From contig JAXFOH010000070.1 of the NCBI GenBank assembly GCA_034180465.1, positions 1 to 33,188 of the forward strand: DNA of 33,188 nt, given 5' to 3'. The notes below the pieces were generated by a model, which did not search any database, had not been told where the DNA came from, and saw only the letters and a list, made by a program, of their open reading frames with translations. Positions within the stretch are counted from its first letter, which is position 1. Each line of letters opens with the position of its first letter. The DNA comes from CAKUIA01 sp034180465 (GTDB lineage Bacteria; Verrucomicrobiota; Verrucomicrobiia; Opitutales; Intestinicryptomonadaceae). The translations under genes and the position numbers were made by a program. Positions 8,290 to 16,253 of the stretch are shown in pieces.

Positions 8290-9174
8290 ATGAACAAACA
8301 TTACGATAAAATTTGCTTTGTGTTGGCGCTACTGGTGTTGGCGGCAAGTGTAGCGTTCTATTTCTACAATAGCCCGAATATTTCAAAATTCGAAAAGAAG
8401 GCGAAAGCGGCGTTGCAAAGCGGTCCGCTAGGCGAAAAGTGGGTAGATAAAGATGCCAAGTTTACAATTTCGCAGTCGATGGCGTGGGAAAACCCGCCCG
8501 CGCAGTCGGAAGACGCAAACTGGCTTTTTGAATTGTTTACACCTCCCAAAATTTGGGTAGACAAATCGGGCAAATTCATAACCGAAGCTCCCGTTACCGT
8601 TGCCGAAGAAAAAACCGCATTCGAAATCAAATTCGCGTCGGTTACAAGCGCAGTTTACGGCATAAAGCTTACCGGCTACATTGGCTCGGCAGAAAACCCG
8701 ATTTTCCAATTCCAAAATGCAGACAATAATATGGAATTTACAGGCAAAAAGGGTGTGCCCATATCAATTAAAGACCCTACCGACATTAGCGGCAAAAGGC
8801 GCATAGACCTTGGCTTTAAGGTGTTAGACTTTAAAAAGTTTACAACCAAAAATGCCGACAATACAATTACTATTGGCATGACGGTTGTTTTTGAAGACAA
8901 ACGCCTAAGCAAACCCGTAGAAATTTCTACGGGCAAGCCCACGCTTTTGCCTGCCGAACGCCGCATAGAAATTGTGTCGGCAAAAGACCCGAACCAAAAA
9001 TGGCTTATAAAGAACAAGGGCGAAAAAATCGAGTATAACAATTCGGTTTACACGGTAAAAGACCTTTCGTTCGACAACGCTTTTGTTGTTGTTGAACAGA
9101 CTTTACCCGAAGGCAAGGGGACTGTTACCAAGAAGCTGGACGCTTCGGGTGCGCAAGACATTGAAAATAAGTAG
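8290..9174 (+). CDS. Amuc_1099-like single-pass membrane protein of the pilus-like locus
   Basis: 294 residues. The ATG has AAGGA about 9 bases upstream and follows the Amuc_1100-like stop by 27 bases, so translation is probably coupled within one transcript. An N-terminal transmembrane helix (ICFVLALLVLAASVAFYFY, about residues 8-26) is followed by a periplasmic, beta-rich region: two similar-looking halves each contain a strand pair ending in a conserved-looking PTLLPAERRIEIV or TEAPVTVAEE type segment. No catalytic motif is recognised. Position and topology suggest a PilP-like or scaffold subunit linking the inner-membrane platform to the secretin encoded next, but that function is inference. 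The product family is otherwise undescribed to me beyond Verrucomicrobiota. Confidence 0.72.
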   Translation: MNKHYDKICFVLALLVLAASVAFYFYNSPNISKFEKKAKAALQSGPLGEKWVDKDAKFTISQSMAWENPPAQSEDANWLFELFTPPKIWVDKSGKFITEAPVTVAEEKTAFEIKFASVTSAVYGIKLTGYIGSAENPIFQFQNADNNMEFTGKKGVPISIKDPTDISGKRRIDLGFKVLDFKKFTTKNADNTITIGMTVVFEDKRLSKPVEISTGKPTLLPAERRIEIVSAKDPNQKWLIKNKGEKIEYNNSVYTVKDLSFDNAFVVVEQTLPEGKGTVTKKLDASGAQDIENK

Positions 9175-9182
9175 TTCTTTAC

Positions 9183-9274
9183 TTGTAAAAATTTTACAAA
9201 ATAAAGCTTTTAAAAAATAAAAAAGACGTTATAGTCTGAATTATTAACTAAACGAAAATATACAACTAACAGAT
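9183..9274 (+). promoter_or_regulatory. Leader of the secretin gene with palindrome and shared element (copy 2)
   Basis: A 17-base palindrome (TTGTAAAA-A-TTTTACAA, 9183-9199) starts the second copy of the element also found at 4679-4704. A possible -10 box TATAGT is at 9230-9235, about 40 bases before the ATG; no good -35 box was found at 16-18 bases. No Shine-Dalgarno sequence precedes the ATG at 9275. The 100-base gap, the palindrome and the -10 suggest the secretin can be transcribed separately from the upstream pilus genes. Confidence 0.42.
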
Positions 9275-12085
9275 ATGAAAAGAAATCGAGTTAAAAAGCT
9301 GCTTGCTTTTGCAGTGGTGTTATTCGCGGGCTTGTCGTTCGCGGTATCGTCGTACGCGCAGGCAGACAAAACCCAGCAGAAAATAAGCCTAATGGTTGCG
9401 GCTGTACAGGCTAGAGACAGCGGCGACTTGGCCACATCTAAAAAATCCCTCGAAGAATTGTTGAAAATTGCTCCCAAAGACAAGGCGGTTCAGCAGCTTC
9501 TTATGGATGTAAATGCTGCTATAGAGGCTCAAAACAAGGCAGTTGCCGAAGCCAAGGCAAAAGAAGCTGCAGCAAAAGCGGCTGAGGCCAAGAAAGTAGC
9601 CGAAGCCAAAAAGGCGGCCGAAGCTAAAGCAGCCGCCGAAGCTAAAAAAGTTGCAGACGAAAAGGCCGCTATAGACCAGGCATTGGCTGCCGCAGAGCAC
9701 AAGCAAAAGCTTACTGTAGACAAGGTATACGAATTGATTGACGAATCGTACGCTTTGATTGACGACGAAAAGTTGGCGGACGCAGCTCAAAAGATTTCTA
9801 CAGCCGACGCAAAGTTGGCCGAATGTGATTCTGCAACCGAATTGGTAAAGAACGCCAAGAAGGAAATTAAGGCCGTAAAAGCAGTTTTGGCAAAAGAAAA
9901 CGCAAAAGCGGCTGCCGCCAAGGGCGACTTTGCAAGCGCAAAACAATATGCGCAAGACTATGCCGAAAAATCCGACAATTCCTCCGACTCGAAACGCTTG
10001 GCAGACAAGATTGCTAGAGACGACGAAAACCCCTACAAGAACACTTTGGAATCGGTAAGTCCCGAATATGTTGAACGCCAAAAGGAAGTTAAAAACCTTA
10101 TCAAGCGCGGCAAAATTCAGTACTTGTACGGCGACTACGACGGTGCGGCAATAACATTCCGCTCGGTTGGCACATTAGATTCCAACAACATAGAATCTTT
10201 GGCATACCTTAAGCTTATCTCCGAAAAGCTCAACAAAGTTGGACGCAAAACGGTTGAAAGCACAAGGGCTTCGATGCTTAACGACGTAAACGAAGCTTGG
10301 AGATTGCCCCAAGTTTATTCGGGCACTTTGGCAACAAACGAAAAGGGTGTAGTAACCTCTCCCGTAGCTGCCAAGTTGAAGGAAATTGTTATTCCCGAAG
10401 CTAACTTCCAGGAAGTTCCCTTGGCAAAGGTTGTAAGCACACTCTCCACTTTGTCGGTTGAATACGATAAGTCTACCGACGGCGAAAAGGGTGTTAATAT
10501 GGTTCTTTACGGAGCCGAAGGCAGCAACGCCAAGAATGTTTCTATGGTATTGCGTGGTGCAACGCTTGGTCAAATCTTAGACTTTGCAACACGCCAAGTA
10601 GCCTATACATACGATATTGAAGACGACGTTGTTGTAGTTCGCAAGGGTGCGGAAAATCAGCCCACATTGCAAACCGACACAGTTTCGTTCCCCTTGTCGC
10701 AGGCAACCGTAACCCGTATGTTGGGTATTTCGGGCACTAAGGCAGAAGGCGAAGGCGGCAATGATCCCTTTGCTAGCAACGCGGCTGCTTCGGCAGACGG
10801 CGGCGATAAGAAAGACGATATGATTAAGCAATTCCTCACCAAAGCGGGCGTAGAATTTGGCCCTGCAAGCGGTTTGGTATTCGACGGTACTACAATTATC
10901 GTAACAAACACTCCCCGCAATTTGGATAAAATCCGCAACATATTGCAGCGCTATAGCGAAGTAAAACAGGTTGAAGTTGAAACCAAGTTTATGGAAGTAA
11001 ACCAGGGCAACTTAGACCAGTTGGCATTCAACTACAATATGTCCCGCGTAAGACCCGATGGCAGAACCGAAACATTGTTCCAAACCTATAACACTGAAAT
11101 GGGTAAGAGCTTGGACTACTCGAATAACCGTTTGCTTTCGATGACTAAGTCGCAAACAAATGCAGGTTCGGTTCCCACAACCATCATCAATACCGACCCG
11201 ACTTTGGCAGCACCCACAAAGGATCAAGTTGCACAAAATATTCCCGACGTTCCCTCGTCGATTAACTTGGCAAAGAATGCAATGAGCACAGCCGACACAA
11301 TACTTGGCGTAATCAACGGTTTTGAAGCCAGAATGGCAATTACTGCAATCAGCCAAGAACAGGGCAGCGACTTGCTTTGCGCTCCAAAGGTAACGGTTCT
11401 TTCGGGCGAAACAGCCCAAATCAGAATCTCGCAAGAATTGCGCTATCCTGAACAATGGGGCGATGTTCAATCTAACGTAGGTCAATCTTCCGGTACAGGC
11501 ACAAGCGGCGGCGCAGCCGGTGTTACAATCACCCCCGGTACTCCGCAAGACTTCGTAAAGTACGATGTTGGTGTTGTAATGGAAGTTACCCCCACAGTTG
11601 AAGAAGACTCTTCTATAACACTATTGTTGAACCCCACAGTAAGCGAATTTGAAGGCTTTATGGAATACGGTGGCGTTGCGGTTGCCTTGTCGGGCTATGT
11701 AACTGTTACAGTTCCCTCGGGCTTCATTCAGCCTGTATTCTCGGTTCGCGAAGTTCGCACCAAGGTTACAGTGTTCGACGGAGCAACCGTTGTATTGGGC
11801 GGCTTAACACGCGAAGAAGTTAAAACAGTAAACGATAAAGTTCCCGTTTTGGGCGATATCCCCTTGTTGGGGCGTCTCTTCAAATCGAAGGGCGAAACCC
11901 GCCAAAAGAGAAACTTGTTGATATTCGTAACGGCAAACAGAATCTCTCCCGGAGGCAGCATAGCAAACGAACAGTTCTCGGCAATGCGTCCCGGCAGCCT
12001 GTATCAAAGCCCGATAGTTGTATCGCCTGGCGGAGCTATCAAGCGCATCAGAGCTGTTGAAAAAGAAACGGCCGCTACAAAATAA
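9275..12085 (+). CDS. Secretin with TolA-like Ala/Lys/Glu-rich N-terminal extension (Amuc_1098-like)
   Basis: 936 residues, long for a secretin. Signal peptide at 1-28 (ending SSYA/QA). A TPR-like repeat is at 35-70, then an AEAKKA-type repeat helix at about 82-131, then more helical and TPR-like sequence (150-320, e.g. IQYLYGDYDGAAITFRSV). An N0/STN-like domain lies at about 368-456 (EIVIPEANFQEVPLAKVVSTL), an N1-like domain at about 468-570 (GTTIIVTNTPRNLDKIRNIL), and the secretin core at about 685-892 with the diagnostic VPVLGDIPLLGRLFK (856-870) and NLLIFVTANRI. The core forms the outer-membrane ring of type IV pilus and type II secretion systems. A Gly/Ser/Thr-rich stretch at 735-750 probably belongs to the gate. 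The gene ends the locus and is followed by a strong terminator. No pilotin is encoded nearby. Confidence 0.93.
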   Translation: MKRNRVKKLLAFAVVLFAGLSFAVSSYAQADKTQQKISLMVAAVQARDSGDLATSKKSLEELLKIAPKDKAVQQLLMDVNAAIEAQNKAVAEAKAKEAAAKAAEAKKVAEAKKAAEAKAAAEAKKVADEKAAIDQALAAAEHKQKLTVDKVYELIDESYALIDDEKLADAAQKISTADAKLAECDSATELVKNAKKEIKAVKAVLAKENAKAAAAKGDFASAKQYAQDYAEKSDNSSDSKRLADKIARDDENPYKNTLESVSPEYVERQKEVKNLIKRGKIQYLYGDYDGAAITFRSVGTLDSNNIESLAYLKLISEKLNKVGRKTVESTRASMLNDVNEAWRLPQVYSGTLATNEKGVVTSPVAAKLKEIVIPEANFQEVPLAKVVSTLSTLSVEYDKSTDGEKGVNMVLYGAEGSNAKNVSMVLRGATLGQILDFATRQVAYTYDIEDDVVVVRKGAENQPTLQTDTVSFPLSQATVTRMLGISGTKAEGEGGNDPFASNAAASADGGDKKDDMIKQFLTKAGVEFGPASGLVFDGTTIIVTNTPRNLDKIRNILQRYSEVKQVEVETKFMEVNQGNLDQLAFNYNMSRVRPDGRTETLFQTYNTEMGKSLDYSNNRLLSMTKSQTNAGSVPTTIINTDPTLAAPTKDQVAQNIPDVPSSINLAKNAMSTADTILGVINGFEARMAITAISQEQGSDLLCAPKVTVLSGETAQIRISQELRYPEQWGDVQSNVGQSSGTGTSGGAAGVTITPGTPQDFVKYDVGVVMEVTPTVEEDSSITLLLNPTVSEFEGFMEYGGVAVALSGYVTVTVPSGFIQPVFSVREVRTKVTVFDGATVVLGGLTREEVKTVNDKVPVLGDIPLLGRLFKSKGETRQKRNLLIFVTANRISPGGSIANEQFSAMRPGSLYQSPIVVSPGGAIKRIRAVEKETAATK

Positions 12086-12110
12086 TTAGTTAGTTATATT
12101 TTCGAAAGTG

Positions 12111-12141
12111 GGGCTTGCCGCGAGGCAGGCCCTTTTTTTTT
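12111..12141 (+). terminator. Rho-independent terminator of the secretin gene
   Basis: GGGCTTGCC (12111-12119) pairs with GGCAGGCCC (12124-12132) with one wobble, a GCGA loop and a nine-base T run. It closes the pilus-like locus. Confidence 0.92.
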
Positions 12142-12263
12142 GTGCAAAAATTTTGCATAAAAATTGCGCAAAACTGGCTTTTTAGCGATTTTTACGAGGG
12201 AATTTTTTTGCGAATTTATGTTTGCGGGCACTTATAGGTTGCAAGGCTTAAAATATCCGAAAT

Positions 12264-12287
12264 AAAAAAACCGCCCCAAAGTGGCGG
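12264..12287 (-). terminator. Rho-independent terminator of the DnaQ-like exonuclease gene
   Basis: Read on the minus strand, CCGCC (12287-12283) pairs with GGCGG (12275-12271) and is followed by seven T (12270-12264). A second small hairpin (AAATTGC/GCAATTT, 12289-12307) lies just before it. Apart from these, a short palindrome at 12143-12157 and the terminator above, the gap 12086-12343 holds nothing I recognise. Confidence 0.78.
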
Positions 12288-12343
12288 CAAATTGCAATGG
12301 GCAATTTTTGTTTGGCAGTTGAACAAGCAAAACCCAAAAAATT

Positions 12344-12997
12344 TTAAAATAGGCTAAGCTGGTTGTCGTTTGCTGAATTTTGGGCAAGCCACTTAACTGT
12401 TAGGTTTTCGAACCCTTCCAGTTTTGAAAGGGCAATAATAATTTCGGCGCAGGCAAGGGCATCGTATGGGGCACAGTGCCATTTTTGGCGGGTTTTAGGG
12501 CAAAAGCGTTGTGCGTTTTCGTTTAACCTATCTAAAAGCCCAAGGCGTACTATTACATCGCTTAAAGCCGCGCTTTTTAGCATGGGGAATATTTTCTTTA
12601 CCAAAACAAGCGTATCTATAAAAGGCGACCACGAAAAGGTGGGGGTATTGTTTGTAAAATCGGTAAACGCGCTGGGATTAGGGAAATAGCTGTTTAGCAT
12701 AGAGCTTTCTGCCCCCTTATTGTGGGCGGCAAAAAGGCCAGCTTTACGCATTTGTATAAAATCGTCTGCAAAGCTTTCAAACTTAGGCGCGCGCTTTAAT
12801 TCGCTTGGCGAAAAGCCGCACATATCCATTGTCTTTGGGGCAACCTTTTGCCTCGGCGCGCACAGCGACGTTTTTAGCGAAACAATTTCCCAATTTCTGA
12901 TTTCTGCAATGCCAAATTCCACAATGCCGCAAGCTATTGCCCCCTCGAAATCAAGGGCAAAAATTGGTATTTTATCGCTTGCGTAATCCTTTGGCAT
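12344..12997 (-). CDS. DnaQ-type 3'-5' exonuclease with C-terminal clamp-binding motif
   Basis: The ATG at 12997 is preferred to a TTG at 13003; neither has a Shine-Dalgarno sequence. 217 residues. The DEDDh exonuclease signature is present: ExoI FALDFEGAIA (Asp16, Glu18), ExoII AHNKGAESSML (HN at 92-93, acidic residue as Glu97 instead of the usual Asp) and ExoIII WHCAPYDALACAEII (His174, Asp179). The protein ends NDNQLSLF, whose QLSLF is the canonical beta sliding clamp-binding pentapeptide. It is thus likely a proofreading or repair exonuclease that can be tethered to the replisome, either a free epsilon-like subunit or a separate clamp-recruited nuclease. It is divergent from hisN, with only 20 bases between the two start codons. 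Confidence 0.85.
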   Translation of the reverse strand: MPKDYASDKIPIFALDFEGAIACGIVEFGIAEIRNWEIVSLKTSLCAPRQKVAPKTMDMCGFSPSELKRAPKFESFADDFIQMRKAGLFAAHNKGAESSMLNSYFPNPSAFTDFTNNTPTFSWSPFIDTLVLVKKIFPMLKSAALSDVIVRLGLLDRLNENAQRFCPKTRQKWHCAPYDALACAEIIIALSKLEGFENLTVKWLAQNSANDNQLSLF

Positions 12998-13017
12998 TTG
13001 CAACTATAAGAACATAT

Positions 13018-13788
13018 ATGGAAATGGAAATTTTCAAGAAATTTATTAACGAATTGGGCGATATTACCGAAAATTATATCGCAGGCGAATTTAAACAAAA
13101 TATAAGTTGGGACTTAAAGAACGACCACTCGCCCGTTACCCGTACAGATAAAAATACCGAGCTTATGCTTAGGGAACGCATTAAGGCGAAGTTCCCCGAC
13201 CACGGCATTATTGGCGAAGAATACGGCAACGAAAATACCGACGCCGAATACGTTTGGGTGTTAGACCCCATAGACGGAACAAAGTCGTATATAACAAAAG
13301 TTCCACTGTTCGGCACGTTGGTTGCCCTAATGCGCAATAACCAGCCAATTTTGGGTATGATAAATCAGCCCATTTTAAAACAGCGTATGATTGGCGACAA
13401 CAACGAGTGCCTGTTTAACGGCAAGCCCGTAAAAGTTTCGCCCGAAACCGACATTGCAAAGGCAACAGTTTTAACTTCCGATACAAGAGGCGTGCCCTTT
13501 TTACACAGTCGTCAGGGCTGGTGCGATATGGAAAAGAAGTGCTACATTTTGCGCTCGTGGGGCGACTGCTACGGTTATATGCTTTTGTGCAGGGGGCTAG
13601 CCCATGTTATGATAGACGCACAGCTTGAAATTTGGGATATTATGGCACTTTTGCCTAATCTAAAAGGGGCGGGTGCAACAGTTGGCGACTTGTGCGGCGG
13701 CAATGACCACAAAAAGCACGGCTGCATGGCGTGTTGCACAAAGCAGATGTTCGACGAATGCGTTAAGATTTTAAACCCCAAAGAATAG
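13018..13788 (+). CDS. hisN: Inositol-monophosphatase-family histidinol-phosphatase (HisN-like)
   Basis: The ATG at 13018 (MEMEIFKKFINELG) is chosen: an upstream ORF extension to 12937 would overlap the divergent exonuclease start and has no family match. 256 residues. Metal-site motifs of the IMPase family are all visible: GEE near residue 66, WVLDPIDGTKSY near 80 and the C-terminal WDIMALLPNLKGAGA near 205. The segments LFGTLVALMRNNQPILGMINQP and SWGDCYGYMLLCRGLAHVMID match the histidinol-phosphatase subgroup, which removes phosphate from L-histidinol phosphate in histidine synthesis; hisA is also in this window (28901-29641). Other IMPase activities cannot be excluded. It heads a tight run of five plus-strand genes; the next starts 13 bases after its stop. 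Confidence 0.82.
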   Translation: MEMEIFKKFINELGDITENYIAGEFKQNISWDLKNDHSPVTRTDKNTELMLRERIKAKFPDHGIIGEEYGNENTDAEYVWVLDPIDGTKSYITKVPLFGTLVALMRNNQPILGMINQPILKQRMIGDNNECLFNGKPVKVSPETDIAKATVLTSDTRGVPFLHSRQGWCDMEKKCYILRSWGDCYGYMLLCRGLAHVMIDAQLEIWDIMALLPNLKGAGATVGDLCGGNDHKKHGCMACCTKQMFDECVKILNPKE

Positions 13789-13801
13789 CAAAAAATTTTT
13801 T

Positions 13802-15454
13802 ATGAAGCCGTTTGCCAGAGCCGTTATTGCTGCGCTAAAAGCCGTGTTGGGTTTTGCCGCAATATTTTTGGCGGTAAACGTGCCTTCGTATTTTTCGGGC
13901 ATTTCAAAGTCGCAGTTGCTTAGCGCAAACAATTCGCTAAACCGCCAGACTCTTGCCGAATTTTATTTGGGAACGGCAAAGCCAAGCTTGGCAATAGACC
14001 TTTTAAAATACGACAATTCGCCCCGCGCAAAGGCTTTGAAAACCGCAAGCGGAAATATGCTAAGCGAAAAGGGCGTTTGGCGCGTAGCGGGCGGCGAAGA
14101 AACTTTCTTTTCGGCGTTATATTCAACATTTTCGCTTAAAGACGAAACTCCGCAAAGCGTATATGCGCTGTTGGCTACGCCCCAAATAAGAAACGCGTTT
14201 TTCGATTTCCTTTCGCAAAGCGAAATGCCGCTTGTTTGCGAAATTTTAAAATTGCGGAATTTAAACACAGTTTTGCTGCCTGCGGCCTCCACTTCGGCAG
14301 GCGTTCCATATTCTGCAGCGGTTGCAATAACGGCTTTAAGCGTTCAAAGCGGCTCGTTTAACGCCGAATTTTTAAAAGATTTTGCCCTAAAGCTAAGCAA
14401 CATAAAAAACGACGACATTTCGCGCTTTAAGTACGAATCGTATTGCGTTGGATTGTTGTCGTTTGCAAAAAAGCTTAACTGGATTGAATTGTGCGAGCTT
14501 AACTGTAAAATTGATTCGATGGCAGACTATGCCGACTTATCCATTGCGTTTAAAAATGCCGCCGATTCAAAATCTTTCGACTTGGCGTATTCGGCAGTGC
14601 TTTTGTGCAAAGACGTAAAGGGCGTTTGCAAATATTTGTCGGACGGCAAAAAAAACGCCTTGGGCGATTTTATTTATGCAAGCGATTTGGGTTCGGGGGC
14701 GTTGGAACTTTTGTTGAAAAACAACAAGCCCATACACAAAATGCCAAAATATCTGCAAGCTTTTGATATTTGGCAGATTGAAAATTCGGTTCAAATGGGG
14801 GCGTTTTGTGCGGAGTTCCACGCGTTTTCAAAGCTGCTAAAATTTGCGCTTGCGCTATTTGGCTCCTATGTGATTATTTCGTCTATTCGTGGGCTTTTTT
14901 CAGGCAAAACGCCAAACGGCGCATTGTTTATTTGGCGCAATTTGTTTACGGCAAGCATTGTCGCAATGCTTATAATTTTGGCGGCAGAGCCGGCGGTTTT
15001 CGACATAAGCTTTGGGGCGCAAAAATCTCCCGAAATAAAATTTGCATTTTCAAACATAATAAATTCTAACAAAGTAAAATCGGTTATGGACTTCAAACTT
15101 GATATGCCAACAATAGTGTCGGTTTCGGTATTTCTGCTTTTGCAGTTTGCCATATTTGTAATGAGCCTGATTAAAATTGCGGCGGTAAAAAAATTAAACG
15201 CCCCCGCCTCGCTAAAAATAGAGCTTTTAAACAACGAGGAAAACCTGTTCGATCTTGGGCTTTACGTGGGTTTGGCGGGCACTGTTCTTTCGCTTATAAT
15301 GCTAAGCCTAAATTGGGTAGATGCTGGGCTTATGGCTGGCTACACTTCAACATTGTTCGGCATTATGTTTACTGCGGTTTTAAAAATTTCGTTCGTTCGC
15401 CCGTACAAGCGAGCCTTGCTTGTGCAGGCCGCAACCCAAACACAAAACAAATAG
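13802..15454 (+). CDS. Multi-pass membrane protein of unknown function with ExbB/MotA-like C-terminus
   Basis: 550 residues. One transmembrane helix at the N-terminus (about 8-27) is followed by a large, probably periplasmic, helical region of about 310 residues (30-340) with TPR-like spacing. Further helices are predicted by eye at about 346-363, 376-396, 436-458, 482-504 and 508-530. The last pair reads ENLFDLGLYVGLAGTVLSLIML and AGYTSTLFGIMFTAVLKI; the GLxGTV and (T)STLxGI pattern recalls the TolQ/ExbB/MotA proton-channel family, but the link is weak. I do not recognise the whole protein. It sits between hisN and lpxA with 12-13 base spacings, so co-transcription with lipid A and cofactor genes is likely and an envelope role is plausible. 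Confidence 0.85.
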   Translation: MKPFARAVIAALKAVLGFAAIFLAVNVPSYFSGISKSQLLSANNSLNRQTLAEFYLGTAKPSLAIDLLKYDNSPRAKALKTASGNMLSEKGVWRVAGGEETFFSALYSTFSLKDETPQSVYALLATPQIRNAFFDFLSQSEMPLVCEILKLRNLNTVLLPAASTSAGVPYSAAVAITALSVQSGSFNAEFLKDFALKLSNIKNDDISRFKYESYCVGLLSFAKKLNWIELCELNCKIDSMADYADLSIAFKNAADSKSFDLAYSAVLLCKDVKGVCKYLSDGKKNALGDFIYASDLGSGALELLLKNNKPIHKMPKYLQAFDIWQIENSVQMGAFCAEFHAFSKLLKFALALFGSYVIISSIRGLFSGKTPNGALFIWRNLFTASIVAMLIILAAEPAVFDISFGAQKSPEIKFAFSNIINSNKVKSVMDFKLDMPTIVSVSVFLLLQFAIFVMSLIKIAAVKKLNAPASLKIELLNNEENLFDLGLYVGLAGTVLSLIMLSLNWVDAGLMAGYTSTLFGIMFTAVLKISFVRPYKRALLVQAATQTQNK

Positions 15455-15466
15455 AATTTTAATTAT

Positions 15467-16252
15467 ATGATACACTCTACTGCAATAATAGGCGAAAACA
15501 CAAAAATAGCCGAAAGCGCAAAAATTGGCGCATACGCAATAATAGGCAGCAACGTTGTTATCGGCGAAAATGTTGTTGTTGAAGAGCACGCAAAAATTTG
15601 CAGCCATAGCATTGTGGAAAACAACTGCCGCATTTGCAGCTTTACTACAATAGGCGGCGACCCGCAGGACCTGCATTTTGACACTGCAACCGTAAGCGGC
15701 GCAATTATAGGCGAAAATTCGGTAATACGCGAGGGTTCTACAGTGCACAGGGCAACAAAGCCCAACGAATTTACCAGAATTGGCAAAAACTGCCTTTTTA
15801 TGGCAAATTCGCACGTTGCCCACGACTGCCAAATTGGCGACAACGTTATTATTGCCTGCTTTGCCGCCGTTGGCGGACACACCAAAATAGAGAAAAACGT
15901 CTTTGTAAGCGGCGGCGTTATGATTCACCAAAACTGCAAAATAGGCGAGGGCGCAATGTTAAGCGGCAACAGCGCATTTTCCGAAAATGTGCCTCCCTAT
16001 GTAAACGGCACAATCCGCAACACAATTAGGGGGCTTAACCTTATAGGCCTTATGCGCAGGGGATGTCCGAGGGCTTCGATTGCCAATTTAAAAGAGCTTT
16101 ACAGCTTTATTTTTATAAAAAGCAAGTCTATTAAAACAAACGCCCAAGAGGCGAAAAAGCTCGGCATGGCAAAAACCCCCGAGGGCGAAAACTTTTTAAA
16201 CTTCATTCTCGACAGCGGCGAAAGACCCATTGCCCAGCACGGTTTAAAATAA
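15467..16252 (+). CDS. lpxA: Acyl-ACP:UDP-N-acetylglucosamine O-acyltransferase (LpxA)
   Basis: 261 residues, the usual LpxA length. It catalyses the first step of lipid A synthesis, moving a hydroxyacyl chain to UDP-GlcNAc in the cytoplasm. Hexapeptide repeats of the left-handed beta helix run from residue 1 to about 175 (MIHSTAIIGENTKIAESAKI). The catalytic block NSHVAHDCQIGDNV is at 114-127, His119 being the likely general base. FTTIGGDPQDLHF (59-71) is the substrate-loop segment and NTIRGLNLIGLMRRG starts the C-terminal helical domain. It is not next to lpxD, fabZ or lpxB, its usual partners. It stands 12 bases after the membrane-protein gene and one base before pdxA. Confidence 0.96.
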   Translation: MIHSTAIIGENTKIAESAKIGAYAIIGSNVVIGENVVVEEHAKICSHSIVENNCRICSFTTIGGDPQDLHFDTATVSGAIIGENSVIREGSTVHRATKPNEFTRIGKNCLFMANSHVAHDCQIGDNVIIACFAAVGGHTKIEKNVFVSGGVMIHQNCKIGEGAMLSGNSAFSENVPPYVNGTIRNTIRGLNLIGLMRRGCPRASIANLKELYSFIFIKSKSIKTNAQEAKKLGMAKTPEGENFLNFILDSGERPIAQHGLK

Positions 16253-16253
16253 A

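Noticed and set aside
9389..10081. Minus-strand ORF of 230 residues, Cys/Phe/Gly-rich
   Set aside because: Antisense of the repetitive secretin N-terminus; the low-complexity sequence comes from the Ala/Lys codons opposite.
12143..12157. Short palindrome TGCAAAAATTTTGCA in the gap after the secretin
   Set aside because: Within very AT-rich intergenic sequence and not near a start codon; no support for a regulatory role.
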